A stretch of 64,000 nucleotides of DNA, taken from contig NZ_QLZQ01000003.1 of NCBI RefSeq assembly GCF_003289925.1, positions 1 through 64,000 of the forward strand, in the 5' to 3' direction. The DNA comes from Planococcus maitriensis. GTDB taxonomy: Bacteria > Bacillota > Bacilli > Bacillales_A > Planococcaceae. The number at the start of each line of letters is the position of its first letter. Positions within the stretch are counted from its first letter, which is position 1. The notes beneath the pieces were generated by a model. The model ran no database searches and was not told where the DNA came from. It saw only the letters and a list, made by a program, of their open reading frames with translations. Below are positions 25,110-33,432 of the stretch, piece after piece. A program made the translations under genes and the position numbers.

Positions 25110-26489
25110 CTATGCAGATGATGAGGATGTAAGAATAACAGCTACGGTGGTGCCGGCGCCCGGCGCGCTGTCGAGTTCGATCCGGCCGCCGTGGAGCTCG
25201 ATGATTTCCCTGGCAATCGATAGGCCGAGGCCGGAGCCTTTTTGGCCGCGTGTGCGGGCCTGGTCGGCGCGGTAAAAGCGCTCGAAAGCATGTTTCGCTT
25301 CGTCTTCTGACATGCCGATGCCGTGATCGCGCACCGTAATATGGATCTGGCGATCATTTTGCGTAAGCGCAACGTCGACCGAGCCGCCCTGTTCACTGTA
25401 TTTCACTGCATTGGTCAACAAGTTTTCCCAGACAGTTTGAAGCAGCACCGCGTTGCCTTGCGTATAGGCTGGCGTAAGCTGTGCGGATAGCGCCAGTTCT
25501 TTGGCGTCGAAGGCATAGCGCAAATGGCTGAGCGTCGTGTGCAATTGTTCGTGGAGTGCGACGGTTTCGAGCGCTTCAGGCGTTTCCTTGTCGACCGATG
25601 CCAAAGTCAAGAGTTGCGTTGTCAACAGCGACAGGCGCGCCGTCTCTTCGCGGATGATTTCGGCGTAGTACTGCTTGTCGGAATCACTGATGCCTGGTTT
25701 CTCCAGCAAGCCGAGATAGCTTTGGATCGTATGGAGCGGCGACTGGATATCGTGGGAGACATTATGGACGAATTCCTTGCGTTTGACAGTCGACTGTTCA
25801 ATGCGCGAACGCATCAACCGAAACTGGTCGGCAAGGCGGCCGATTTCGTCCCTCCGGTCGATCGCGAGCGGCACGTCAAAGGTTTCCGTCGCCATTTTCT
25901 CGGTCGCTTCGGTCAATTTCGTGATCGGCTGGATCAATAAGCGCGCAACCAACAGCATGCCGAGAAAACTTAACAGCACGATCCCTACGGCCAAACCGCC
26001 GAACAACAGATGGAGTTCTTGGAACAATAGCTCGATGTCGGGGCGCAGGAATAAAGCATAGGATTCACCGCCAAGCATCACGGGGACGCCGATGGAATTT
26101 TGAAGTTCATTGGCGAAAAAGCCGGTGACGAAAGTTTGGCGCGGAAAATCACGGATGCCGTTGAAGGTGTCTCCCCCGAGCACGCGCTGGACGTCTTCTT
26201 GGGCGATCGTTTCATCGCGGAATTCGCCGCCAAAGCGTGAGACATCACGGCCATCGGTCAAATACAATTGATAGCCGGCGTCGCCGAGCACCTCGAGTGT
26301 GATTTCCACTTGGTTCGGCGGCAGGCTGCTCAAATGGCCGGCAAACGATTGGGCAATCGCGAGGTTTTTGTCGTTATTGTCTTCTTTCAAAAATTGGTGG
26401 TACAGCGTATTCATCGCGAAAAACGAAATGGCGCTGCTGATGAGCATCGTCAGGAACGTGAACCAGATGAATTTGACATACAAGCTCAT
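25110..26489 (-). CDS. hssS: Heme sensor histidine kinase HssS
   Basis: A 459-residue kinase. It has two membrane helices (about 8-28 and 165-187) flanking an extracytoplasmic sensor of about 130 residues, then HAMP, HisKA with phospho-acceptor His in FVHNVSHDIQSPL, and HATPase with N, G1 (DHGIGMS) and G2 (KGSGLGLSIA) boxes. Sensor stretches FRDETIAQEDV, FVTGFFANEL and LFLRPDIE align with my recollection of S. aureus HssS (457 residues). The start overlaps the hssR stop by four bases. Its output should be HssR phosphorylation on heme exposure. Confidence 0.92.
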   Translation of the reverse strand: MSLYVKFIWFTFLTMLISSAISFFAMNTLYHQFLKEDNNDKNLAIAQSFAGHLSSLPPNQVEITLEVLGDAGYQLYLTDGRDVSRFGGEFRDETIAQEDVQRVLGGDTFNGIRDFPRQTFVTGFFANELQNSIGVPVMLGGESYALFLRPDIELLFQELHLLFGGLAVGIVLLSFLGMLLVARLLIQPITKLTEATEKMATETFDVPLAIDRRDEIGRLADQFRLMRSRIEQSTVKRKEFVHNVSHDIQSPLHTIQSYLGLLEKPGISDSDKQYYAEIIREETARLSLLTTQLLTLASVDKETPEALETVALHEQLHTTLSHLRYAFDAKELALSAQLTPAYTQGNAVLLQTVWENLLTNAVKYSEQGGSVDVALTQNDRQIHITVRDHGIGMSEDEAKHAFERFYRADQARTRGQKGSGLGLSIAREIIELHGGRIELDSAPGAGTTVAVILTSSSSA

Positions 26490-27160
26490 GAATCGGCCTC
26501 CAATTTATAGCCGACGCCGCGCACCGTGACAATCTTGACATCCGGCGCGAATTGCTCGAGCCTCGCGCGCAGCCGTTTGATGTGGACGTTGATGGTCTGT
26601 TCGTCCCCCTGGAAATCAAGCCCCCATACGCTTTCGATGATGGCGTCCCTTGTAAAGACATGGCGCGGTTTAGAGGCAAGCAAGACGAGCAGCTCAAATT
26701 CCTTCAATGGAATGAATGACAAGCCGTTTGGCGAGCGCAATTCGTAGCTTTTCAAGTCGATCGTCAACGACCCTGCCGTAAGGGTATTGTTTTCGGGATG
26801 GTCGTAGCGGCGCAAAATCGCTTTAACACGGAACAGCAATTCCTTGGATTCGAACGGTTTGACCAAATAATCATCGGATCCGGCGAGAAAACCGCGTTCC
26901 TTGTCTTCGATGTGGTGGCGTGCTGTCAATAGGATGACCGGGATATCGTAGTCTGTGCGGATGCGTTCGGTTAATTCAAAACCGTCGATCCCGGGCATCA
27001 TGACATCGACAATCGCGAGGTCTACCGTCTGCTGTTCCAGACGCGCCAATGCCTGTTCACCGTTTTCAGCGGCTATCACTTCATAGCCATGTTGCCGGAG
27101 CTCCCCGGCGACAAACTGGAGCATATGTAAATCGTCGTCTACTGCGAGAATGCGGATCAT
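26486..27160 (-). CDS. hssR: Heme response regulator HssR (OmpR family)
   Basis: A 224-residue OmpR-type regulator, as long as S. aureus HssR. Receiver: acidic VDDD near the start, phospho-acceptor Asp52 in AIVDVMMPG, Thr in VILLTARHH, Lys in DYLVKPFESKELL. The winged-helix effector ends DVKIVTVRGVGYKLE. Start at 27160 follows AGGAGGG; the longer in-frame start has none. A TATACT box upstream could be its promoter. It activates hrtBA through the box at 25036-25055. Confidence 0.92.
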   Translation of the reverse strand: MIRILAVDDDLHMLQFVAGELRQHGYEVIAAENGEQALARLEQQTVDLAIVDVMMPGIDGFELTERIRTDYDIPVILLTARHHIEDKERGFLAGSDDYLVKPFESKELLFRVKAILRRYDHPENNTLTAGSLTIDLKSYELRSPNGLSFIPLKEFELLVLLASKPRHVFTRDAIIESVWGLDFQGDEQTINVHIKRLRARLEQFAPDVKIVTVRGVGYKLEADS

Positions 27161-27303
27161 GTAAAACCCTCCTTGCCTATTAGTATAGGACATCATGCGG
27201 AAAGGCGTTAGATTTTCCTTTCACGGATGAAGCCAGCTTGTATAATGAAAAGAAAAGGCCTGCAGCATAACGGATTTTGCTGCGGCGGAAAGGGGTGCGG
27301 GCG

Positions 27304-27774
27304 ATGAGTGGGATTTCAGGACATACAGAACGGGGGTGCTTAGGGTGCAGGCTGTCAAACGGCGGGTTGCCGGTGCACATGGTGTATGAAAACGAGTGGG
27401 TGGCGTGTTTTTTGGACCACGATCCATTCAACGAAGGGCATGTCCTCATATTGCCGAAAGCCCATTACCGGTTTATCGACGACATGGACAGCGAGACGGC
27501 ACTTGCCATTTTAAACGCGTCACAAGTGATGAGCCGGGCCATCCGGGAGCTATACGCGCCGTTTGGCATCACGCAAACGCAAAATGGCGGCGGGGCCGAC
27601 GAATTGACGCATTTTCATTTGCATGTCGTTGCCAGAAATGAAAATCAGCCGTTCGCAAGTTTTTATACAGGAGACGATTGGGATAACGAAGCGTTGAAAA
27701 ACCAACTGGCCGACACGCGCGCTCAATTGGTGGCGGCTGTTGAAAAGCAACTCTCGGGGTTTCCCGGGAAATAA
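27304..27774 (+). CDS. HIT-family protein
   Basis: A 156-residue histidine-triad nucleotide hydrolase or transferase. The triad is ELTHFHLHVVAR (H-x-H-x-H-x-x), preceded by FNEGHVLILPKAHYR. An N-terminal CLGC could bind zinc, as in some HIT proteins. The start at 27304 follows GGAAAGGGGTG. A TATAAT box (near 27240) lies upstream, divergent from hssR. The natural substrate, an adenosine phosphoramidate or dinucleotide, is not predictable. Confidence 0.87.
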   Translation: MSGISGHTERGCLGCRLSNGGLPVHMVYENEWVACFLDHDPFNEGHVLILPKAHYRFIDDMDSETALAILNASQVMSRAIRELYAPFGITQTQNGGGADELTHFHLHVVARNENQPFASFYTGDDWDNEALKNQLADTRAQLVAAVEKQLSGFPGK

Positions 27775-27801
27775 TGCGCAGCGAAGACAAAGGAGGCTGT
27801 T

Positions 27802-28248
27802 ATGCCAAAACGAATCGATGAACAAGCACTCCATCAACAGCATTACGCGGAAATCCGAGATAAAGTGGCAAGCGATCCCTATGCCAAGTCACTCGGCATC
27901 CGTTTGACGAAATTCGAAGAGACGCTGGCCGAGGCGGAGCTGGTGGTGCAAGATCACATGGTCAATGCGTACGGAACTGCGCACGGTGCGGTCATTTACG
28001 CACTCGCTGACCATGCCATGTCGGTTGCAAGCAATGCGCACGGCAAAGCATCGGTCGGTTTGTCGACCAATGCCCAGTTTATCCAAGCAGCAAGACCAGG
28101 AGACCTGTTGACGGCGCGCGCGATCGAGACGAAGCGCAATTTCCGTGTCGGTTTCTACCGCGTCGACGTGCTGCGCGGAGACGAAATCATCGCGACAGTT
28201 GACGGGGTAGCGTACCGGAAAGACCAGTATTTCGTGGACACGGAATAA
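27802..28248 (+). CDS. PaaI-like thioesterase (hotdog fold)
   Basis: A 148-residue hotdog thioesterase. The motif NAYGTAHGAVIYALADHAMSV holds the conserved G-x-x-H-G-x-x-x-x-L-x-D, with Asp as likely catalytic acid. QFIQAARPGDLLTARA follows. It probably hydrolyses a phenylacetyl- or other acyl-CoA. GGAGGCTGTT precedes the ATG, and it lies 27 bases after the HIT gene, so co-transcription is likely. Confidence 0.87.
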   Translation: MPKRIDEQALHQQHYAEIRDKVASDPYAKSLGIRLTKFEETLAEAELVVQDHMVNAYGTAHGAVIYALADHAMSVASNAHGKASVGLSTNAQFIQAARPGDLLTARAIETKRNFRVGFYRVDVLRGDEIIATVDGVAYRKDQYFVDTE

Positions 28249-28281
28249 TAGAAAGCTTTTATTGTAAAGGAGGCACAGGGC

Positions 28282-28650
28282 ATGAATGAATTTGAAGAGT
28301 ACTTGGCGAAGATCGACAACCCGGATCACCGCGAACGGGTCGAGGAAGCATTGAAATGGGTCATGGAAACCTATCCTCAGCTCGTTCCGCGTGTTGCATG
28401 GAATCAGCCGATGTTCACCGATCACGGCACTTTTATCATCGCGTTCAGCACCGCGAAAAAACATATGGCGGTGGCACCGGAAAAAGCAGCGATCGACCGC
28501 TTCGAGCAGGACGTTGAAGCAGGCGGCCATTCGAGCACGAAGCAATTGATCCGCATGAGCTGGGACCGTCCCGTCGATTACGCATTGCTCGGCAAATTGA
28601 TTGAATTCAATATCGAAGACAAAGCGGATCATGAGAAGTTTTGGCGGTAA
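28282..28650 (+). CDS. DUF1801 (YdhG-like) protein
   Basis: A 122-residue alpha/beta protein with PRVAWNQPMFTDHGTFIIAF and KKHMAVAPEKAAIDRFE, typical of the YdhG/DUF1801 family; one B. subtilis member acts as a frataxin-like iron chaperone. AAAGGAGG precedes the ATG. It is the last gene of the HIT-thioesterase run. No active site can be named. Confidence 0.8.
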   Translation: MNEFEEYLAKIDNPDHRERVEEALKWVMETYPQLVPRVAWNQPMFTDHGTFIIAFSTAKKHMAVAPEKAAIDRFEQDVEAGGHSSTKQLIRMSWDRPVDYALLGKLIEFNIEDKADHEKFWR

Positions 28651-28714
28651 ATGAGACTATTTCGTAACGGGAGTGTTTGGAATTCCCTCTCATGACTCGA
28701 TTTAATGCAACGAG

Positions 28715-28746
28715 AAAAGGAAGAGACCACGGTCTCTTCCTTTTGT
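28715..28746. terminator. Bidirectional terminator
   Basis: AAAAGGAAGAGACC and GGTCTCTTCCTTTT form a hairpin between the convergent DUF1801 and EAL genes. The EAL stop codon abuts it. Confidence 0.88.
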
Positions 28747-29747
28747 TATGAAGCCGTTTTCGCCGCAAGCGGTGCTGCCGCCGGCTTGCCGAAGTAATAG
28801 CCTTGGAACAATTCATAGCCTTGTGCTTTGAGCCAAAGGAAATCCTCTTCGGTTTCGATGCCTTCTGCAAGTGGCGTCGAACCGACTGCTTGGGCTTTTT
28901 CGAGGAAACTTTGCGCCACTTTCTGCTTTTCTACATCTTGAGCAACGTCCAAAACGTATTTCATATCGAGCTTCATGAAATGCGGCTTCAGCTCGCCGAG
29001 CACTTCAGCGGTGCTATAGCCTTCGCCGACATCGTCGAGTGCGTATTGGAAGCCTCGCGATTTGTAATAGCCAAGGATACGTTTCAAATGCTCCAGATCA
29101 TCGACTTTCTCGGATTCGACGACTTCGAACACCATTTGCTTCGGGTCGACGCCTGTCTGGTGGGCCAGGTCAATCGTCGACCGCAGGCAAAATTCGGGCG
29201 AGTAAATCGAAGTCGGGATGAAATTGATGAACGCTTTTTCGCCCGATAATTGGCCGGCCGCTCGGACAGCGGTCATCCGGCAGACACGGTCAAGTGCGTA
29301 CAAACGGCCGCGGCTTTTCGCGGCAGGAAAGATCGTGTTCGGATAAATCACCTGGCCCTCGGCGTCGTGGAACCTCGCGAGCATTTCATAGGCAAAGACG
29401 TTGCGGTCTTGATCGACGATTGGCTGGAAATGGGAAACGATGCGCTCGTTTTGGATAACTTCATCGATCCATTCCATATCGAACACTTGGCGCATGTCGG
29501 TAATCGGCTGGTAACTTTCCTGGTTGATGCGGAATTCTGCCTCATCCATTTCAAGTAGGTCTTCACAAAAACTCAAAAATTCACGTGCGCCGAACTCGCC
29601 CATGCGCAGCCGGTTGTCTTTCAGAGAGACGTCCAAGCCTTGGCGCTCTAAATGGCCAATGGCAATGGGGATGATGGAACGGTTCAATTCACCGCTTAGG
29701 CGAATATCAAAAGTCAGTGTGGAGACTGAACAATTATTGCAGTTCAA
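28746..29747 (-). CDS. EAL-domain protein (cyclic-di-GMP phosphodiesterase family)
   Basis: A 333-residue protein. An N-terminal region of about 95 residues, opening with Cys pairs (NCNNC), precedes an EAL domain. Likely catalytic residues are kept: AYEMLARF (E of the EAL), INFIPTSIY (Asn), FEVVESE, ALDDVGEGYST (DD), MKLDM (Lys), LAEGIET and YELFQGYYFGKP. It may therefore hydrolyse c-di-GMP. The motif is EML rather than EAL. The start is TTG after GGGGGAG. No GGDEF gene is nearby. Confidence 0.85.
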   Translation of the reverse strand: MNCNNCSVSTLTFDIRLSGELNRSIIPIAIGHLERQGLDVSLKDNRLRMGEFGAREFLSFCEDLLEMDEAEFRINQESYQPITDMRQVFDMEWIDEVIQNERIVSHFQPIVDQDRNVFAYEMLARFHDAEGQVIYPNTIFPAAKSRGRLYALDRVCRMTAVRAAGQLSGEKAFINFIPTSIYSPEFCLRSTIDLAHQTGVDPKQMVFEVVESEKVDDLEHLKRILGYYKSRGFQYALDDVGEGYSTAEVLGELKPHFMKLDMKYVLDVAQDVEKQKVAQSFLEKAQAVGSTPLAEGIETEEDFLWLKAQGYELFQGYYFGKPAAAPLAAKTAS

Positions 29748-29967
29748 ACATGCTCCCCCTTAAAATTGTGGTAATTAAAGTATATCCGAGGTGACTTAAT
29801 TCACAATAAAAATTTGCAAAGTATAAAAAACAAATGAAAAAAAACAAAGTATTTGCCAAGAGCGGATTAGCTTTCTGAATGGCCGGTATGGCGGCGAGTC
29901 GGAAGCTTTGCCTTGTATCCTGTGAAAACGCTAAAATGGGAATATTCACATTTCTGGAGGCGATAGG

Positions 29968-30429
29968 ATGAATGAAGAAATAATGTTTCGGCAATGGAAA
30001 ACGTGGCGCGGGATGATCATCAAACTGCTCGACCATATCAGCGAAGAGGAAGCGGACCAAATGCCTGCGCCGTTCCGCAACTCGATCCGCTGGAATGCTG
30101 GCCATTTGGCAGCAGGAATCGACAGTTTTGTCTCGAAATCACTTGATACAAAGCCTTTTCTGCCAGAACGCTACCAGACATTATTCGCAAGCGGCACATC
30201 CCCGCAGAATTGGGAAGGCGAGGTTCCTTCGCTTGAAGAGCTCAAGCAAGTATTGCACGACCAGCCCGACCAAATCGAACACGTAACCGCCGGCAAGCTC
30301 GACAGCAAATTGCTCGAGCCGTTTCTCGGCATGGAGACCCTCAGGGAAGTCCTGGCGTTCATGATTTCACACGATGCGCTTCATCTCGGAACGATGAGCG
30401 CCATCCGCAAAACGATTAAAATCCAATAA
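29968..30429 (+). CDS. DinB-family protein
   Basis: A 153-residue four-helix-bundle protein of the DinB/YfiT superfamily. Three likely metal-binding histidines are visible: one in WNAGHLAAGID and two in SHDALHLGTM. Such proteins are metal-dependent thiol S-transferases or of unknown role. The start follows TGGAGGCGATAGG. A terminator follows the gene. Confidence 0.8.
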   Translation: MNEEIMFRQWKTWRGMIIKLLDHISEEEADQMPAPFRNSIRWNAGHLAAGIDSFVSKSLDTKPFLPERYQTLFASGTSPQNWEGEVPSLEELKQVLHDQPDQIEHVTAGKLDSKLLEPFLGMETLREVLAFMISHDALHLGTMSAIRKTIKIQ

Positions 30430-30432
30430 GTG

Positions 30433-30469
30433 CCTGAAAGCCCCGCCGATATCTCGGCGGGGCTTTGTT
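30433..30469 (+). terminator. Terminator after the DinB-like gene
   Basis: AAAGCCCCGCCGA and TCGGCGGGGCTTT arms with a small loop and T residues. Confidence 0.88.
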
Positions 30470-30570
30470 ACAGGAGTATGACATTGTCGTTTCCATGGTC
30501 ATATCGGCGTGCCTGCCCTTATGCAAAATGGTATACTGAAAGCAATTCATTGGAAAAGGTGGCAGGCGGA

Positions 30571-31404
30571 ATGTCTTCATTTACGGAGTTTTGCGGATAT
30601 ATCAAAGCGAGCCCGCATACGCTCGCTGAACAAGTAGTGGACCGGGTGCTTGCGAAAGTCGACCAGGACATCCCGGATGAGGAGCGTTTGCGGGCGGTGG
30701 ACATGTATGAGAAATTACTTGGCTATCTCGGCGAGACCATCGGCAATGAAGCCGACCTTGAGGTGCCGGATGCACTCATCGAGTGGAGCAAGCAAAATGC
30801 AGAGATGCAAGTCTCAGCGGGCGGCAAGATTTCAGAAATTGTCGTGCGTTATCCGCCGACGCGCGTCGTCATTGCAGAATTGTTCACGGAACTGAGCGTC
30901 AAAGCGGGACTGAGCCTGGAAGAAAATTCGCTCGTCATCAAACGCATCAACACCCTGCTCGATGTCAGCTTGAACGAAACCTTCTTTGCGTTTGAACGGC
31001 TCCAGGAAAAATACGAAGCGGAAATGCAAAGCGAGATGATTGCGCTGTCGGCACCGATTGTCCCGGTCGCAGATGATGTCGTCGTCTTGCCATTGATCGG
31101 ATATCTCGACAGCTATAGGGTCAACCATATTTTGACGAATGTCATCCCGCGTGTTGCGGAGATGGGGGTCTATCACGTCATCGCCGATTTCTCGGGCGTC
31201 TTGACGATCGATGACCAGACCGCAGAAGCGATCCACCATATCGGCAGTACGCTCAGCTTGATGGGCATCCACGTCGTCGTGGCGGGGCTCCGGCCGGACT
31301 TGGTGCAGACCATCGTCCATTCAGGCATTCAATTATCATCCGCGGATGCCTATGCGACGGTCAAGCAGGCACTGGAAAGCCTGGAAAAAACAGAAATTAA
31401 ATGA
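30571..31404 (+). CDS. RsbR-like STAS-domain protein
   Basis: A 277-residue protein: a helical N-terminal domain of about 150 residues (non-heme globin-like, as in RsbR co-antagonists) and a C-terminal STAS domain with VVVLPLIGYLDSYRVNHILT and VIADFSGVLTIDDQTAEAIH. RsbR paralogues build the stressosome that releases RsbT to activate sigma-B. No rsbS, rsbT or sigB is adjacent, so this is an orphan paralogue. The start at 30571 follows AAGGTGG. A TATACT box is at 30532. Confidence 0.83.
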   Translation: MSSFTEFCGYIKASPHTLAEQVVDRVLAKVDQDIPDEERLRAVDMYEKLLGYLGETIGNEADLEVPDALIEWSKQNAEMQVSAGGKISEIVVRYPPTRVVIAELFTELSVKAGLSLEENSLVIKRINTLLDVSLNETFFAFERLQEKYEAEMQSEMIALSAPIVPVADDVVVLPLIGYLDSYRVNHILTNVIPRVAEMGVYHVIADFSGVLTIDDQTAEAIHHIGSTLSLMGIHVVVAGLRPDLVQTIVHSGIQLSSADAYATVKQALESLEKTEIK

Positions 31405-31409
31405 TTCTT

Positions 31410-31438
31410 TAAAAGGAAGGCTCCGGCCTTCTTTTTTT
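31410..31438 (+). terminator. Terminator after the RsbR-like gene
   Basis: GAAGGC and GCCTTC around TCCG, followed by seven T residues. Confidence 0.8.
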
Positions 31439-31504
31439 CATGCAGGAATATAGATGTCTCGAATCGAAAGTAAGGGAAGATGGACGAGGAGAGGGGATCG
31501 GGAA

Positions 31505-32263
31505 ATGCGGGCAGGTGAACATATTCTGAATGTATGGCGGCGCTTTGACGGGCTGCCGATGGATAATTTGGTGAAGGCCTGGAATTATGAACGGGCTGGG
31601 TTAAAAAAACAGCGCAGTGTGGGGCTAATGCGGGAGCATCGCGAGGCATACGGGCTTGGCGGAAATTGCTTCGATTTGGCTCTTTGGCTGATGGCGGAAT
31701 TTCGCGAGGCGGGGATCGAGGCATATGCGGTCGGTTCGGAACTCAGTTCGGAAGGGGCGCATGCAGCGGTCTTGGCGCTCGATGAAAAAGGCAGGCGTTT
31801 TCTATGTGATTTAGGAGATCAGTGGCTACAGCCGATTTTAGTGGACACTCAAGACCCGGCTTTCTCGGAAGCCCCGCAAGCCGGTTTTTTTCCGGGAGCG
31901 GACGTGCAGTTGTCGGCTGAGCCTGATGGCATGACGGTCATCTATCAACGCCCGGGCGGAAAATTATCGGTGCAGAAGTATTCACTCGACCCAGTCGGCG
32001 AAGCAGCATTTTGGCAGGCAGCGGAATATTCGCAGCATCAGCTTGGCAAAACCCCGCTCATCGAAGTCCGCATACCGTTCGAAGGCGAAGTGGCGCATTG
32101 GGAGTTCAACGATTGGCAAAGCGAGCTCAGCACGAGCAAGGGCTTGTTCAAGGAAGAAGCTGCTGCGTCGTTTGAAGAATGGGTGGAGCGCATCCATAAA
32201 CGGTCAGGCTATGACCGCGATGTAATAGAAGCAGCACTCGCATTCTACAAAAGCATGGACTGA
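31505..32263 (+). CDS. Arylamine N-acetyltransferase-like protein
   Basis: A 252-residue protein. The cluster GGNCFDLALWLMAEFREAG, followed by GAHAAVLAL and FLCDLGDQWL, supplies Cys, His and Asp in the order and spacing of the NAT/transglutaminase-like catalytic triad. I would call it NAT-like, not a proven acetyltransferase. The C-terminal third is not recognised. The start at 31505 follows GAGAGGGG. The next gene begins 22 bases after the stop. Confidence 0.6.
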   Translation: MRAGEHILNVWRRFDGLPMDNLVKAWNYERAGLKKQRSVGLMREHREAYGLGGNCFDLALWLMAEFREAGIEAYAVGSELSSEGAHAAVLALDEKGRRFLCDLGDQWLQPILVDTQDPAFSEAPQAGFFPGADVQLSAEPDGMTVIYQRPGGKLSVQKYSLDPVGEAAFWQAAEYSQHQLGKTPLIEVRIPFEGEVAHWEFNDWQSELSTSKGLFKEEAAASFEEWVERIHKRSGYDRDVIEAALAFYKSMD

Positions 32264-32285
32264 ACAAGGCAAGGAGGCAAAATTC

Positions 32286-32756
32286 ATGAATATCAATTCA
32301 TTACCGAAAGAAATCCAGACAGAGCGGCTGAAGCTGGTGCCGATTACGGAAGAACTGTACCTCAATTTATACGGCAGTTATGAAATGGGCGCACATATCA
32401 GCCTGCATTTGGATGATTTGAAACAAGACCAGCGGCTTTACGGTTGGGGTGCCTGGGTCGCTTTCGATCGATCCGGCGTGCCGGTTGGCGATATGGGGTT
32501 TAAAGGGAGGCCGGATAAAGCCGGAAAAGTGGAGATCGGCTATGGCGTAAAAGAGTCGTATCAAGGAAACGGTTACGCCACAGAAGGCGTGCAAGGCTTG
32601 ATCGACTGGGCATTTTCGTTTCCGGAAGTGCGGGAAGTGACGGCGGAATGCTACGAAGACAATGTACCATCGATCCGCGTGCTCGAAAAGCTGGGGTTTG
32701 AACGAACTGCGCAGTCGAAAGAATTGGTATTTTGGAGATTGCGCGATGGCTATTGA
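32286..32756 (+). CDS. GNAT-family N-acetyltransferase
   Basis: A 156-residue RimJ/RimL-like acetyltransferase. It opens IQTERLKLVPITEELY. The acetyl-CoA site reads VKESYQGNGYATEGVQGLI and the C-terminal motif NVPSIRVLEKLGFERT. AAGGAGG precedes the ATG. It overlaps the next gene by 11 bases, implying translational coupling. Substrate unknown. Confidence 0.87.
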   Translation: MNINSLPKEIQTERLKLVPITEELYLNLYGSYEMGAHISLHLDDLKQDQRLYGWGAWVAFDRSGVPVGDMGFKGRPDKAGKVEIGYGVKESYQGNGYATEGVQGLIDWAFSFPEVREVTAECYEDNVPSIRVLEKLGFERTAQSKELVFWRLRDGY

Positions 32757-33375
32757 AAAAATCGCCTGTGTGACCGAACAAGGAGCGCTGACAGGCGTCG
32801 CGGCACGTGATGAAGTCCATCGGCAAGGCTTGTGGCACGAGACTTTCCATTGCTGGATTGTCTCGCATGAACTGGGCCACACCCGGGTCCATCTACAGCT
32901 GAGGAGCCGGGATAAAGCGGATTTCCCCGGGCTTTTTGACATTACGGCAGCGGGCCATATTGCAGCGCACGAATCGGTGAAAGACGGCGTGCGGGAAATT
33001 GAGGAAGAACTTGGCTTGGCGCTTTCGTTTGAGCAATTGACGCCGCTCGGGGTGGTGAACGATGAGATTTTGCTGCCCGGATTCACGGACCGGGAGCGGG
33101 CTTACATCCATTTATACGAAGACACGCAAATCGACCTAGCGGATTATCGCCTGCAAGCAGAGGAAGTAGCAGGCATGGCAGCAGTGGATTTCCGGGCATT
33201 CTTTGAATTGTGTATGAATCAAACAGAAAAAATCGATGCCTGCGGTTTTATTGAAAGGCCAGAGGGCAGGAAGCCGTTCCGCAAAAAAATCGGCTTGCCC
33301 GATTTCGTGCCGCATCAACCGTCGTATTGGAAACAAGTGGCGATCCGTATCCGCCGGCAATTGATGGATAGTTAA
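32746..33375 (+). CDS. Nudix hydrolase
   Basis: A 209-residue Nudix protein resembling the isopentenyl-diphosphate isomerase-like subgroup. The Nudix box GHIAAHESVKDGVREIEEEL keeps the REIEEE metal ligands but is one residue shorter than the G-x5-E-x7-RE consensus. The N-terminal ETFHCWIVSHELG is typical of this subgroup. Start at 32746 has TTGGAG upstream and lies inside the preceding gene. Substrate unknown. Confidence 0.85.
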   Translation: MAIEKIACVTEQGALTGVAARDEVHRQGLWHETFHCWIVSHELGHTRVHLQLRSRDKADFPGLFDITAAGHIAAHESVKDGVREIEEELGLALSFEQLTPLGVVNDEILLPGFTDRERAYIHLYEDTQIDLADYRLQAEEVAGMAAVDFRAFFELCMNQTEKIDACGFIERPEGRKPFRKKIGLPDFVPHQPSYWKQVAIRIRRQLMDS

Positions 33376-33385
33376 GCCGAAAAAC

Positions 33386-33426
33386 AAAAAGCGCTTGTAT
33401 GGAAATTTTCCATACAAGCGCTTTTT
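33386..33426. terminator. Bidirectional terminator (41-base perfect palindrome)
   Basis: AAAAAGCGCTTGTATGGAAA is followed, after a single T, by its exact reverse complement. It sits between the convergent Nudix and ycsI genes, so it should stop transcription from both sides. Confidence 0.92.
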
Positions 33427-33432
33427 AGGTTG

